A DNA stretch of 64,000 bases. It comes from Echinarachnius parma (lineage: Eukaryota; Echinodermata; Echinoidea; Clypeasteroida; Echinarachniidae). The translations under genes were made by a program, and so were the position numbers. This document shows, one piece after another, positions 12,677 to 23,542 of the stretch (within the stretch, counting starts at the first letter, position 1; each line of letters opens with the position of its first letter). Below the pieces are notes generated by a model. It did not search any database. It worked only from the letters and a program-made list of their open reading frames with translations, and had not been told where the DNA came from. The stretch is taken from contig JBAMJV010008350.1 of NCBI GenBank assembly GCA_037951105.1, forward strand, positions 1 through 64,000, read 5' to 3'.

Positions 12677-15151
12677 GCTGCGGTTGCGCGGTCAACTGCA
12701 GAGTTCTCATGGGTGGGCCAATTGATTTTTAATTTTTTTTTTTTTTATACATCTAATTGTCTATTTGCAATTGGTCTAAGTGCAGTATTAAAATGAATAC
12801 TATAGTGCTGGGCGGTATTTCGATATTATCTAAATTAGGCGATATGAAAATAATATCGAATACGCGATTATGATCTCATGATTATTTCGATATATCGCGG
12901 AGACACGATATGACCCAAATATCGTTGATATTATGCATGAGTTCCAGAGTCCAGACACGTGTTATTCATTGAGCGGCGGGACTTGTGTGTTTGTGTGTGT
13001 ACTGACTGTATTATGGCAAGTGCAGTGTGAGTGTATAGTATACACTCACACTGCACTTGTCATATAATACATTCAGTAGTCAGTATACACACACAAACAC
13101 ATGCATACACACATGCACGCACGTGAACGTGAAGCCGTTTTCCGGCTCCACGATATATCGTGTTATCGACGATATTTTACTGACGATAATCGGTTAACCT
13201 TCAAATCAAATATCGACCAGCACTAATGAATACCCCTTTGATGTTTTTTTTAATTTAATGCAGGATCCCGTCTCTCCGAAGTATGACTCCAAAAAAGCAA
13301 GAAAAAGTGCCACCAACAACGCCTCAAAATACTTGCAGGACTTAATGACCAGAACATTTACGAGGCAGGAAATGGCAAGCCATTCCCTTACAGGGGGGGC
13401 ATCGAATGCCAACGCAGGGCAGGAGGCACGTCCACAAATAAATAAACAAAAAATGGAAGAGCTGTTCAGTAAGTTTATTAATAGATTTGATTTGTACCTT
13501 GCTTCAAAATAATTATTTTTGTGTGAAATCAGGCCTCATATTATTCATCACTCAGAAGAAATTAAAGTTCCCATGCAAAGAAACTGAACATGAATAATTT
13601 TTCATGAAATTGCAAAAAGAGATTATGCCAACCCCAGTATTACTATTTCCGACCTCACGGAAAAGATTTGTAAAACACAAATCGAGAAAAATTGGAATAA
13701 ATGCCACCCCCCTTCCCATTGGAAAAACCTTCCGAAACTCGCCGAACACGGCTGATATTTGTGACGTCACTCTACAGACACAGCTAGCAATAGCAGACTA
13801 CATCCTATAGACAATGTACAGATTCTCTGGTGTACTTGTTTGCCAAAGTGAGAGTTTTATTGATATTTAGCAGGATATATGTCATACCAATGCGAAGAGA
13901 ATGTAACATGTTCCCCCGTTATTTGAATGATCTGCTTTAAAAACATCCACAGTAAAGACAATCTATAAAATAAAAGGTGAAATTCCATGTCTCTCATGCA
14001 ATTGCCCGCCACAAACAGTTCAGCCAAAATCATTTTCAGCATTAGCTATGCTTTGCTACCATTTCAGTTATGCATGCAGCCCCACTGCTATTCACGATTG
14101 TTAGGTGGGCTTTTCAAACTCAAAAATACGACGACACTTGCCTTCCAAAAACTAAAATATGCCCTTCCAGTGAATGTTTCTATGCTGGGCATTGGTATAG
14201 CAGGGTTCAGTGCCACCTTTTCCTCCAACATTATCACAATTAGCCAAATTTGAAGTACATTAAACCTGTTCCTCAGTAGCAATGAATGCACTTATGATCT
14301 TTGCTTGAGCTATGACACGTCGTCTGCTACCATTAGATTGGACTATGTCATGACGTCAATAAAAACATCACCAAATTTTCCCGAATTCCTCCAAAGTGCT
14401 CGCATTACTGCAGTCATTTTTTGAATTTTCTCTTTGCTTTTTTTGCATTCCCCGATATGTAATGAGCAAAAGTCTTACACATTTGGCATTTCCAAGCTTC
14501 TAGCATAAACATTATATATAATTTGTGCATAGTTGCAATTTTCTTTGCATGTCTACTTAAACATAATGAATAGGGTGTAATTTTTCCTACCTTTTTGAGC
14601 ATACCCAAAAGACATGTAGAAAATGTGAAAATGGGAAATTGACTAAATGTCATTCTATTAAATCAAATTCATGGCATTGGGCTTACATTTGTAAAGGGGA
14701 AGTCCACCCTGAAATGAAATTAATTTTAATCGAAGCAGGATAATGACAGACACATAAATTTGAGGACAATCCGTCAAAGAATGACGATGTTACGGATGTT
14801 TATAAAGTTTTCATTTTGTGACGATATTGTGAGCTGCTCCTCTCATATGTTGTGTACAGTAAATTCATAAATGGGTTATTTCATGGTTCTTTCCACAGAG
14901 GTATACAAACATGGGTTTAATGACGTTATCAAAGGTTTCTATTGTGCTTTCAGTTCTTGTAAAATTGTTGAACATGACTAACTTTCATTTCCTTCTAAGT
15001 GTATATGTCCATGTTTTCACCCTTCTCTTGTTCTACAGAAAACGTGGCTGCACAATACCCAGACACAGACATGAAGACTTTGAAAGAAGCTGCAAGGAAC
15101 AAGCTTTCAAATGAGAGGAAGTTGCTCAAGAAGCAGTCCCTTACAAAGTAA
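6366..15151 (+). CDS. BEN-domain protein, seven coding exons, 343 aa
   Basis: Coding exons: 6366-6582, 8266-8450, 8822-8914, 9989-10088, 10788-10906, 13264-13468 and 15039-15151 (TAA). All introns are GT-AG and the phases join without a break (1032 nt). Residues about 1-73 form a module ending in a VLVNW...YVARVKFFAGD pattern, shared in outline with the exon array at 21-33 kb. A basic Lys-rich stretch follows (about 90-165), then a predicted coiled coil (about 166-215), a Ser/Pro linker, and a C-terminal BEN domain (about 239-343) with NASKYLQDLMTRTFTRQEM, SLTG and a Lys/Arg-rich end. BEN domains bind DNA or partner proteins and usually act in transcriptional repression and chromatin organisation; a nuclear role is inferred. 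The first ATG is followed immediately by a second, so the start could be one codon later. Introns 1, 3 and 5 carry TIR elements. Confidence 0.75.
6599..7556. mobile_element. TIR element (about 7021-7556) with a duplicated left end at 6599-6737
   Basis: The sequence at 7021 starts gtatggttggggcaattag and that at about 7531-7556 ends with the matching inverse (ctaattaacgcactatac), giving TIRs that share AATTAGAAGTCGGC. The first 140 bp of this element also occur at 6599-6737, separated by about 280 bp of unrelated sequence. This is either a second truncated copy or a partial duplication. It lies in intron 1 of the BEN gene. Confidence 0.65.
9176..9942. mobile_element. TIR element, GGGCGATTCCA ends, TTAT target duplication
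   Basis: It starts GGGCGATTCCA (9176) and ends with the inverse TGGAATCGCCC (9938). The four flanking bases are TTAT on both sides. The interior is AT-rich with no convincing coding sequence. It contains gtaacgcccgtaac (about 9736) and gtaacgccaataac (about 9913), which resemble the repeated words of the related elements at 10938 and 47948. It lies in intron 3 of the BEN gene. Confidence 0.7.
10938..12520. mobile_element. TIR element with nine dispersed copies of a TGTACGTCCGA word
   Basis: The left end TTAAGGGCAATTCCATAAAT (10938) is matched by the inverse at the right end (atttatggaattgccctta, to about 12520). Inside, the word tgtacgtccgacacgg or shorter forms of it occur at 11305, 11461 (inverted), 11481, 11495, 12099, 12121, 12135, 12324 and 12492. 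The remaining sequence is AT-rich and shows no transposase-like open frame, so it is probably non-autonomous. It fills most of BEN-gene intron 5. Confidence 0.75.
12801..13225. mobile_element. hAT-like MITE with an 8-bp target duplication
   Basis: ATGAATAC lies at 12793-12800 and again at 13226-13233. The ends read tagtgctgggcggtat and, inverted, atatcgaccagcacta. An 8-bp duplication and this end structure fit a hAT-type element. Inside is a perfect hairpin built on gtgcagtgtgagtgtata (about 13020-13065) and several ATATCG words. It ends 38 bp before BEN exon 6, so it has replaced much of the sequence just upstream of that splice acceptor. Confidence 0.8.
14694..14860. mobile_element. Partial MITE with AAAGGGGAAGTCCACCCT end
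   Basis: The left end aaaggggaagtccaccctga matches a very common class of short elements in marine invertebrate genomes. The matching right end is not visible, so it looks truncated. It lies in BEN intron 6. Confidence 0.5.
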
Positions 15152-15847
15152 ATATGCCCATCACAAGCCTGGGGAGGGAGGCTCCCCCCCTTTCCCACAA
15201 TATTTCCACATATCTTTGTTAGATTTGTATTGCATTTTTTTTAGAAAACGACATCAGGGCTTTCAGTTTGCAAATTAGGATGTCTCTTAAACCAACTAGG
15301 CACTTTAAAAAGTATCTCACATTTGGAGTTTTTACATACATTTTTTTCTTTTGTCTTAAAACAATTTTTGTTTTACTTTTAATTTATCCTGAAAGTCAAT
15401 TTCTAAAGGGAAAAAAAGTGAATTTTCTTGGAGAAAATGTCACACTTTTTTGGCATTTCATGAACAGAAATAAACAAGAAATTCACAAAACAATAAAATA
15501 CAAAAAGAGAAAGAAAAGATTTCCAGGGAATATTGATACCATGCATGAGAAATACACCCCCCCCCCCCCCCCCCCCTCCCTCCAGGTTGTACGCATGGGT
15601 TCTGGTGCAGCTTTAAAAAAAAAAATTATTATTGCATACTCTTCTGAAGATAGTTTTCCTCCTTAAGTAATATACTAAAAGCACTGAATACCATCAACTT
15701 CAAGCGTTAATGACTCGTACACTTGAAAAATGAAAATCTTGCCAGTTAACTTTGCCTTAATTCTCTGAACTTGCCGGCACAAACTTGCTACTTATTTATC
15801 CCTCATTTATAGAGTGCATATTCCCCCAAAAGAAGATGAACAAATTT
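15152..15847. other. Region after the BEN gene; poly-C tract
   Basis: 3' flank and probable untranslated region of the BEN gene. It holds a poly-C run at about 15547-15576. The open frame at 15268-15666 has no recognisable domain and runs through low-complexity sequence, so it is not called as a gene. Confidence 0.5.
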
Positions 15848-16945
15848 TAGTGTTGTTTCAATATCATATCGGCATATCGGGTACTTTTTTTATCATATCG
15901 GTATCGGCCGATATAGGTTTAAAAGTGGAACCGATACCGATATTAAAAAAAAATAAAAAATCAAGTGGGGTAACCTTTATCAATCACAGTAGTCCAGACA
16001 TGTGTAATGATACAATTTAGTTTTCCCAGTAATTGAGTAGTAATTGGAAATTAAAATTTAAGAGAAAACTGAGGCTCGGACAAATATGGCAAAACATGTA
16101 TGAGAATTTGAGTGACATGGACCATCACATAACATTGTGTGTGTGTGACTGATGTGATTTGTATGCCTTCATTGCATGAACAAAATAATGTCCTCTAAAT
16201 CTTAGATTATATCCATTATTTCATGACAGTAATTCTCTCAGCAGAACCCTTTTTGCTATGGAAAATATATCTAAATTACTTGCACAGATATTGTCCTTGT
16301 AGAAAATGTAAAATATTGGCGGATCTAAAATCAAAGCAATAAAATCCTTCTGCAGTCTTGATGCGCAGTTAGCTGGGCCGAAGGATTTTATTACAAAGCC
16401 TTTGCTTCCCGGAGCATTTAAATCTGCCGATTTTTGCAACATTTTCTACAAGGACAACATCTGTGCAAGTAATTTAGATAATTTAGATATATTTTTCGCA
16501 GCAAAAAGGATTCTGCTGTGAGAATTACCGTCATTTTGCTATTGCTGTGGAAATAATGAATATAATCTGCTGAGATTTAGGGGACATTTGTTCAATGCAA
16601 TGAAGGCATGATTCACATCAGTCCCACACACACAATGTTATGTGATGATCCATATCACTCCAATTCTCATGTATGTTTTGCCATATTTGTCCGAGCCTCA
16701 GTTTTCTCTTAAATTTTAATTTCCAATTACTACTCAATTACTGGGAAAACTTAATTTGTATCATGACACATATCAGGACTACTGTGATTGATAAAGGTTA
16801 CCCCTTTTGATTTTTTTCTTCTGATTTTTAAAAAATTCTCTAGATTTTTTTGTTGTTATACATATCGGTATCGGCATCGGCAGATATGAATTTGTTTCAT
16901 ATCGGTATCGGCCGATATGCTTTTTCTCATATCGAAACAACACTA
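15848..16945. mobile_element. 1.1-kb foldback element with about 500-bp arms
   Basis: It starts TAGTGTTGTTTC and ends GAAACAACACTA. Next to each end are clusters of ATATCGG/CCGATAT words. The rest of the left arm (to about 16350) is repeated inverted in the right arm (from about 16400), with scattered mismatches such as the (gt)n segment near 16140. The central loop is about 16310-16440. No coding sequence. Confidence 0.85.
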
Positions 16946-17918
16946 ACCAAGCTTATTCCAAGCTCATGTATTTTGACAATTTAAAGGTAACATGGTTAAA
17001 GATGAACTTTTTACCTTTGCAGTGATACCTTTCTTGCATCACATATGTCACACATACCCCCAATAAATTGCAAATGAATGTGACATTTATAAAGTCTAGT
17101 TTTTGCAAGTTTAGAAAAAATGATAGAAGACTATATGGTGAATGTTTTCAATGTTGTCACATGGCATTGACTAGGATTATGTTCGATCTTATTTACAAAA
17201 ACTGGGCTTTCGCATGTCATTTAATTTGCCTTGTACTTATGCGTGACATCTGTGATGCAAGAAAGATATCATTGGAAAGGTGAGGAGTTCTTCTTGTTAC
17301 ACATAAATTGCAAAAATTGTGAGATTGAAATAGAGACTTCTACATTTCGATTACCTTTTACACACTGTATAGTAGACTGAATTTCCATAGCACTTGATAC
17401 CATAAACTTGACATGATTCACATGAGAAAAAAAATCTTTCTAGTTATCTTTGCCTTCTCTCAACTTGCCAGCACAAACTTTCCACCTATTTATCTCTAGT
17501 TTTGTCATTGTCTCATCATGTTTTTAATAGAAAAATTAAATCAAAAAACTAAAACACAATACCCCACCAGTGTAGTGGAACGTAGTATAATGAGATGCCT
17601 TGTAGCATGAATATTTTTATGTTTTGGGGATTTCCATCTTGTTCTTCCCATTTGCTTGTTAACAAAATATTTAGATTTTGTGTATTCATAAATTTACATG
17701 TATTTCAGTATGGAAGACTGAAAGTTCTAGTTTGCCAAGAGGATTTCAATAGAATGGGGTCACAAGTGTGTTATTTGTTTAAAGTGAAATTTCTAAGGTT
17801 AAGTTTTCATTTGCATAGTAGATTAGCTGTAATAGTGTAGTCTATAAATAATAGATTAGGAGTACGTACATGTACAGTCCATTCCTGCTATAATGTGGTG
17901 CTCAGGTCCAAGCCAATA
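16946..17918. other. Intergenic sequence without a recognised gene
   Basis: AT-rich sequence with only short open frames that have no recognisable motif. Nothing is called. Confidence 0.6.
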
Positions 17919-18144
17919 GACCGATTTACTAATGTATTCAAATTTATGGATATTTCTTCCCTTGGGACTAGCTGGTAACAAGTTATCCCATTAACATGTT
18001 CCAGACAATGGTAATTCAATACTTGGAATCCACTATGAATACATTAGTTGTTGCTAGTCGGCAAACATTGCAAGCTTTACGGTTGTCAGGATCAACCTTT
18101 GTTAAAATGGCATGCATAAAATTTGAATACATTAGTAAACCGGT
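17919..18144. mobile_element. MITE with GACCGRTTTACTAATGTATT ends
   Basis: The left end gaccgatttactaatgtatt is matched by its inverse at 18117-18144. No coding capacity. Confidence 0.7.
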
Positions 18145-18172
18145 CAACTGCCTCGTTAAAATGAAATCTCGC

Positions 18173-18328
18173 TAAAGCCCCTGTCACATATCACTCCGGT
18201 GCCCATACGGCGAGTAAAAAACAGCCGTTTTCCCTATTTTCGAACAGAGCAGTTTGTACGAAAACGGGCAAAACGGCAGATTTTTACAAGCCGTACGGGC
18301 CCCGGAGTGATTTGTGACAGGGGCTTAA
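18173..18328. mobile_element. MITE with AAGCCCCTGTCACA ends
   Basis: It begins aagcccctgtcacatatcac and ends with the inverse (gtgatttgtgacaggggctt). The interior is short, GC-richer than the flanks and itself partly self-complementary. Confidence 0.75.
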
Positions 18329-18753
18329 ACTGGGAACAGCTACAGGTGAACATGTTTGAAATTAGCACTATGCTTCGTCATAATGAAATCTTGTATCTGT
18401 ACTTGTGATGAAATATTGTTATACTGCACACATTGTGGCCTACATGTATATACAACTTAGTTTACTTTTCATGTTTATACATGTACATGTACATATAGTT
18501 CCAGTAATGTGATGTTCTAGTTAAAAGTGATTTATTTTTTGATCAGATTACATTATTCTCTTGCTATGTTGGGTGTAACACTGTTAGTTACATCATCAGT
18601 TTAGTTTAGAAATTAAATATGTAAAATTCTCTTCCATAAGCTTATTTCATACCTCTTCTAGGATTTCTTCCATTCCTACCACCAGATTACCTGCAATTAA
18701 GTCACATCTCATGGTTTACTTGCACGAACACCCTTTTTGAGGACTTGCCATAG

Positions 18754-19313
18754 GTTTGTACACGTTTTAGGTCCAGGCTCTCTTCAGTCTCTCCTTAATT
18801 GACCTTCACTTTACTCTGCTTTAACTTCTCCAAAATCAAGTTTTTATGAATGTCTGGATCATTGTCTAGTTGAAAGACCCAATTTCAACCTGGATCAAAG
18901 TTTTGGGCTGACATTTAGACAAGATGCTACATATGCTTCACCACCAACATGACCATGACTACAATACTTCACATTGAGTTTATTATTTGATGTGAGTGAT
19001 GGTGGTGGAGCTTGTAACGTCATGTCTAAATGTCAGCCCAAAACATTAATCCAGGTTGAAATTGAGTCTTTCAAAAATACAATGATCCAGACATTCATTT
19101 AAAAAAAAAAAATGATTTGGAGAAGCTAAAGCAGAGTGAAGTGAACACTGGCGCCGGCGCGTTTCTCGGAGACAAAGCATTGGAGGGGCAGAGCATTGTT
19201 CACGAACAGTGGTTTGCCCCCTCAATGCTTTGTCATTACAAAACGTGCCGGCGCCACTGGAAGTGAAGGTCAAGGAGTAGTTCTGGAGAACATGGACCTA
19301 AAACATGTACAAA
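18754..19313. mobile_element. Foldback element, interrupted by a younger insertion
   Basis: The left arm starts tttgtacacgttttaggtcc and the right arm ends with the inverse (ggacctaaaacatgtacaaa). The arms match over roughly 230 bp around a loop at about 18925-19010. The right arm is split by a complete small element at 19146-19259. Confidence 0.8.
19146..19259. mobile_element. 114-bp MITE nested in the foldback element, 8-bp target duplication
   Basis: It is flanked by GAAGTGAA on both sides (19138-19145 and 19260-19267). The ends are CACTGGCGCCGGC and, inverted, GCCGGCGCCACTG, and the inverted match continues inwards to about 40 bp. Removing it and one copy of the 8-mer restores the arm of the host foldback. 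Confidence 0.85.
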
Positions 19314-19319
19314 GTACAT

Positions 19320-19569
19320 GTATTCAGGGTAGTGTGTATAAACAGTGTGTGTATACAATCAAATTTTAAACCAAAGTATTCAGGGTAGTGTGCATAAACA
19401 GTGTGTGTATAATCAAATTTTAAACCAAAGTATTCAGGGCAGTGTGTGTATAAACAATGTGTGTATAAACAAATTTTAAACCAAAGTATTCAGGGTAGTG
19501 TGCATTGCATAAACAAATTTTAACCAAAGTATTCAGGGCAGTGTGTGTACAAACATATTTTAAACGAAA
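19320..19569. repeat. Tandem repeat, five imperfect units of about 41-57 bp
   Basis: Each unit starts tattcagggyagtgtg and ends aaattttaaaccaaag. Unit starts are near 19320, 19377, 19431, 19487 and 19529. The unit shortens towards the right end. Confidence 0.8.
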
Positions 19570-19736
19570 GTATTTTAGGGCATAATTACATGCTTATTTT
19601 GTATCATAGCTACATGTATTTATGTAGCAACTCAAGCATTTATCAAATTTGTCTTTCTTTTATTAAAAGGTGACTGAACCATTTCATAAACCCTGCGATG
19701 TATGGTTTTACTGCTGTGTACAATGTAGTATTGATA

Positions 19737-21155
19737 TGTGGTATTCTGATGTGGTAGTGCTGTGGTATTGCAGTGCGACTGCTGTCTTACTGATATGTGG
19801 CAATGCTGTGTCATACGTACCACATAGCAGTACCACACAGCAATACCACACAGCAGTACCACAGCAATACCACACAGCAGTACCACAGCAATACCACACA
19901 GCAGTACCACAGCAATACCACACAGCAGTACCACAGTAGTACCACACAGCAATACCACAGCAATACCACACAGCAGTACCACAGCAATACCACACAGCAG
20001 TACCACAGCAATACCACACAGCAGTACCACAGCAATACCACACAGCAGTACCACAGTAGTACCACATAGCAGTACCACAGCAATACCACACAGCAGTACC
20101 ACAGCAATACCACACAGCAGTACCACAGCAATACCACACAGCAATACCACAATATGTGTGTGGTATTTCTGTGTGGTACTGATGTGTGGTATTGCAGTGT
20201 GGTACTACTGTGTGGTACTGCTGTGTGGTATTGCTGTGGTACTGTTGTGTGGTATTGCTGTGGTACTGCTGTGTGGTATTGCTGTGGTACTGCTGTGTGG
20301 TATTGCTGTGGTACTGCTGTGTGGTATTGCTGTGGTACTGCTGTGTGGTATTGCTGTGGTACTGCTGTGTGGTATTGCTGTGGTATTGCTGTGTGGTACT
20401 GCTGTGGTACTGCTGTGTGGTATTGCTGTGGTACTGCTGTGTGGTATTGCTGTGGTATTGCTGTGTGGTACTGCTGTGGTACTGCTGTGTGGTATTGCTG
20501 TGGTACTGCTGTGTGGTATCGCTGTGGTACTGCTGTGTGGTATTGCCGTGGTACTGCTGTGTGGTATTGCTGTGTGGTATTGCTGTGGTACTGCTGTGTG
20601 GTATTGCTGTGTGGTATTGCTGTGTGGTATTGCTGTGGTACTGCTGTGTGGTATTGCTGTGGTACTGCTGTGTGGTATTGCTGTGTGGTATTGCTGTGGT
20701 ACTGCTGTGTGGTATTGCTGTGGTACTGCTGTGTGGTATTTCTGTGTGGTACTGCTGTGGTACTGCTGTGTGGTATTGCTGTGTGGTACTATTGTGTGGT
20801 ACTGCTGTGTGGTATTGCTGTGGTATTGCTGTGTGGTAATGCTGTGTGGTATTGCTGCTATGTGGTACTGTTGTGTGGTAATGATGTGTGGTATTGCTGT
20901 GTGGTACTGATGTGTGGTATTGCTGTGGTAATTTTGTGTGGTACTGATTGATGTGTGGTTTTGCTGTGTGGTACTCCTGTGTGGTAATTTCTGTGTGGTA
21001 TTGTCCTGTGGTAATGGGCAAAAAAACCACAGGATTATTTTGTGGTATTTTCCTGTGGTATTTTTCCTGTGGTATTTTCCTGTGGTATTTTCATGTGGTA
21101 TTTTCTATGGTATTTCCTGTGGTACAACTGTGTGGTATACCACAGGAATACCACA
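19737..21155. repeat. 24-bp minisatellite that flips orientation at about 20153
   Basis: From about 19817 to 20150 the unit is accacagcaataccacacag (part of a 24-bp period). From about 20154 to 21000 the reverse complement takes over (tgtggtactgctgtgtggta). Towards the right end the unit decays to cctgtggtatttt. Because 24 is divisible by three and the unit has no stop codon, several frames stay open (up to 440 residues of Gln/Tyr/His/Thr or Val/Leu/Cys repeats). They are treated as artefacts. The array ends within about 20 bp of the first BEN-array exon copy. Confidence 0.9.
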
Positions 21156-21164
21156 CGATATTTT

Positions 21165-21275
21165 TGTAAGGGCATGGATTGGAAAAGTATTGAAGGTTAC
21201 ACCAAGGAATGTACATTTTGAGTTTTTCCACAGGAATTATAATCGTGTTTGGATATTGGGAGTGTACGGAAACGT
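21165..21275 (+). pseudogene. 5'-truncated copy of BEN-array exon A
   Basis: It encodes WIGKVLKVTPRNVHFEFF and NRVWILGVYGN in the same order as the complete exon A copies at 23543 and 25367. It lacks the exon start, carries substitutions and breaks off at 21275, where unrelated sequence begins. It directly follows the minisatellite. Confidence 0.7.
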
Positions 21276-21409
21276 ACACCAATGGTGGGCTCCTCTACTC
21301 TTTACCATCAGTAATGACTGTGATCACAGTGGCGGTGAAGGTTTTCCGGGTTGTGACAAACAAGTACATCCCATCTGCATCTTCTCTTGGGAAGAAAATA
21401 ATGATGACA

Positions 21410-21945
21410 GCCAACCAACATGTACCATGTAAATGTGGCCATTGCCGCCACATGGAAAGAGAGATAGAACGGAAATGCTGCAGGAAGAGGCCTCTGGAAT
21501 GCCATTCCAGAAGCCCACGATTTGCACGCCTGTGCTTGGAGGCAACAACTGCAAGAAAGTAAAGATCAGACAGAGAAATTGATTGCCTCTGCGAGGGACA
21601 GGATTCAAAGGGTGCATGCCAAAGGGAAGTAGAGCGTAAATGTTGCAGGAAGAGGCCTCTGGAATGCCATTCCTTTAGCCCACGATTGGGATGTCTCTGC
21701 CTCTGGAATGCCACAATTCGTACGCCTAAGCTTGGACCCCCAAGTACTGGACTAATCTGAAAGACCAGTATGCCCGGGCTAGGAAGAGGAAAGCGGTCAT
21801 ATCAGCATGCTGGTTGCAGGACGTATGTCCACTGGCAGCATGGCCGACTAGAGAGGGGGAACAGGAGGGTGGTACCCTCATGTTGCCATTCGGGATACAT
21901 ACCCTTTATTCAACGGGCATTATGTAGGCTTCCAAGAGGGAAAAA
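21410..21945 (+). pseudogene. Fragment resembling the P2X7-type cysteine-rich C-terminal domain
   Basis: The frame at 21411-21562 has clustered cysteines (CKCGHC, then ERKCCRKRPLECHS, then FARLCLE). A second, diverged copy of the ERKCCRKRPLECHS part follows at about 21628. Around 21820-21945 the frame reads TYVHW and NRRVVPSC, then shifts by one base into a frame reading IRDTYP...YVGF. This order (Cys-rich block, then VVPSC, then IRxxYP and GxY.GF) resembles the cytoplasmic ballast domain of P2X7 receptors, which in invertebrates also occurs in proteins without a channel. Stops and the frameshift make it non-functional. It interrupts the first BEN-array copy. Confidence 0.5.
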
Positions 21946-22002
21946 TAGACTTTTCTAAACTTTTTTGTTTTTATTCTTTCTTTTGACTACAGACCGAGAC
22001 TA

Positions 22003-23489
22003 CTCCATGATAACCAATATGGCTAGCGTCCAAGTGGGAAACAACATTGTCATCCGGCCACCCAAGTCCCAATAAAAAGATGGGGAACCATGGATTGGAA
22101 AAGTATTGAAGATTACACCAAGGAATGAACATTTTGAGTTTTTCCACGGAAATTACAATTGTGTTTGGATATTGGGAGTGTACGGAAACGGGAAAGAAAG
22201 CATTAAGAAAACCCAAATTGAATGTATAATCGAATGGGATGAAGCTCATCTCATGCCCACTGTTCCGATCAGCGACATTCGCGGTTTCGAGCAAGCACTT
22301 GCATTTGGAAGGAGCAGTCATTCATTTAATTCAGTAGATTGGCCCATAAAAGTCACGTAGGAACTTAGAAGTCGACAACGTCTTATCGCCTGCAACTTGC
22401 ACCAGTATTTCACAGTCGGAATCATACCAAATACCAAAATAATAACAAAATTGTTGAGTCGCCATGCAGACGTGATCTGTCTCGGAAGTGTTGCCGTTTT
22501 GATTTTAACTGAGCTTAATCATCTGCGCCTTTGATCTCCCCATGCATTACAGTTACCAAGGAAGAATTAGTGGACAGGATAGAAAATGGGAAAAGAATCC
22601 CTATTCCAGCAGTGTATGACTCAACTGTGGAGGAGATCGGCGGCAATGCAAAGCAAGAGCGACAAGGCCAGGTCCAGTGCACCCCTGAAGAGGAAGTTGG
22701 ATGAGGTGTTCAAGGTATGCACCAGTATTTCACAGTCGGAATCATCCCAAATACCAGCTGATTGAGTTGGTTGAGCTGTCTACCTTCTTATCAGCGCCTC
22801 GTGAAGTCCATGAATTCTTATCTCGGTACCAAGCCATTTCGACATCCGGGGACCCTGCACGCTGTGAAGACATGGACTTCGTTTTAGAAGCGATCAACAA
22901 GAAATCCAAAGCATGGGCACCAAGGGGTGTTCCGAGCCACCAAGACTGGCAACGGATCTTTCGCAACCTTGGAAAGCTGGACGAGGTAATTTAATTTTCA
23001 ATAAAAGTCACGTAGGAAGTCGACAACGTCTGATCGCCTGCAATCTCCTGTCGGCATTCTATACTGCACAGGAGATGGCCGACATGAATGGATCTCTTCT
23101 GCGGGCGGATCCAGACCTGATTGATGCTTTTATAGATAATATTACAGTTATTGTGATATCTCAATCTTGAGCCAACTTCAGGCTTATGGATCATACTTTT
23201 CTTTGCAAGCTAAGCATGGGCATCATAACTTAATTTTGTTCTGTGTCCTTTTTTGCTTGAACAGATGGTCAAAGTGACACCCGGGTCTGGATTTTATGCA
23301 CAGGAACCCATCCTCCGCAAGGCCAGCCGTATGAAGTCGGCAACAGCCATAGCCTGCAATCTCCTGTTGGCATTCTATACCGCACAGGAGATGGCCGACA
23401 TGGATGGATCTCTTCTGCGGGCGGAGGAAGTCGGCAACAGCCATAGCCTTTTTTCCACTATCAATTTCCTTCCTTCTTTCTCTCTTTGA
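22003..23489 (+). pseudogene. BEN-array unit 1, disrupted
   Basis: It contains exon A (about 22003-22310) with a TAT-to-TAA nonsense change right after PPKSQ and a truncated 3' end. Exon B (about 22552-22714) has an extra A in the GNAKQ part that shifts the frame. A segment reading CEDMDFVLEAINKKSKAW follows (about 22800-22990), then a BEN-like piece ending DPDLIDAFIDN...QS stop (23035-23170). Last is exon D (23265-23489), which starts MVKVTPGSGFYAQE. The disruptions rule out a full-length product from this unit alone. Confidence 0.7.
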
Positions 23490-23542
23490 GAAAAATAGAC
23501 TTTTCTAAACTTTTTTGTTTTTATTCTTTCTTTTGACTACAG

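Noticed and set aside
15268..15666. 132-residue open frame after the BEN gene
   Set aside because: It crosses AT-rich and poly-C sequence, has no domain and no splice context.
19797..20153. Regular short repeats considered as a CRISPR array
   Set aside because: Units are contiguous with no unique spacers and the genome is clearly eukaryotic.
19708..21030. Long open frames (up to 440 residues) on both strands, rich in Gln/Tyr/His or Val/Leu/Cys
   Set aside because: They are translations of the 24-bp minisatellite, which has no stop codon in several frames and is open on both strands; no unique sequence or splice structure supports a protein.
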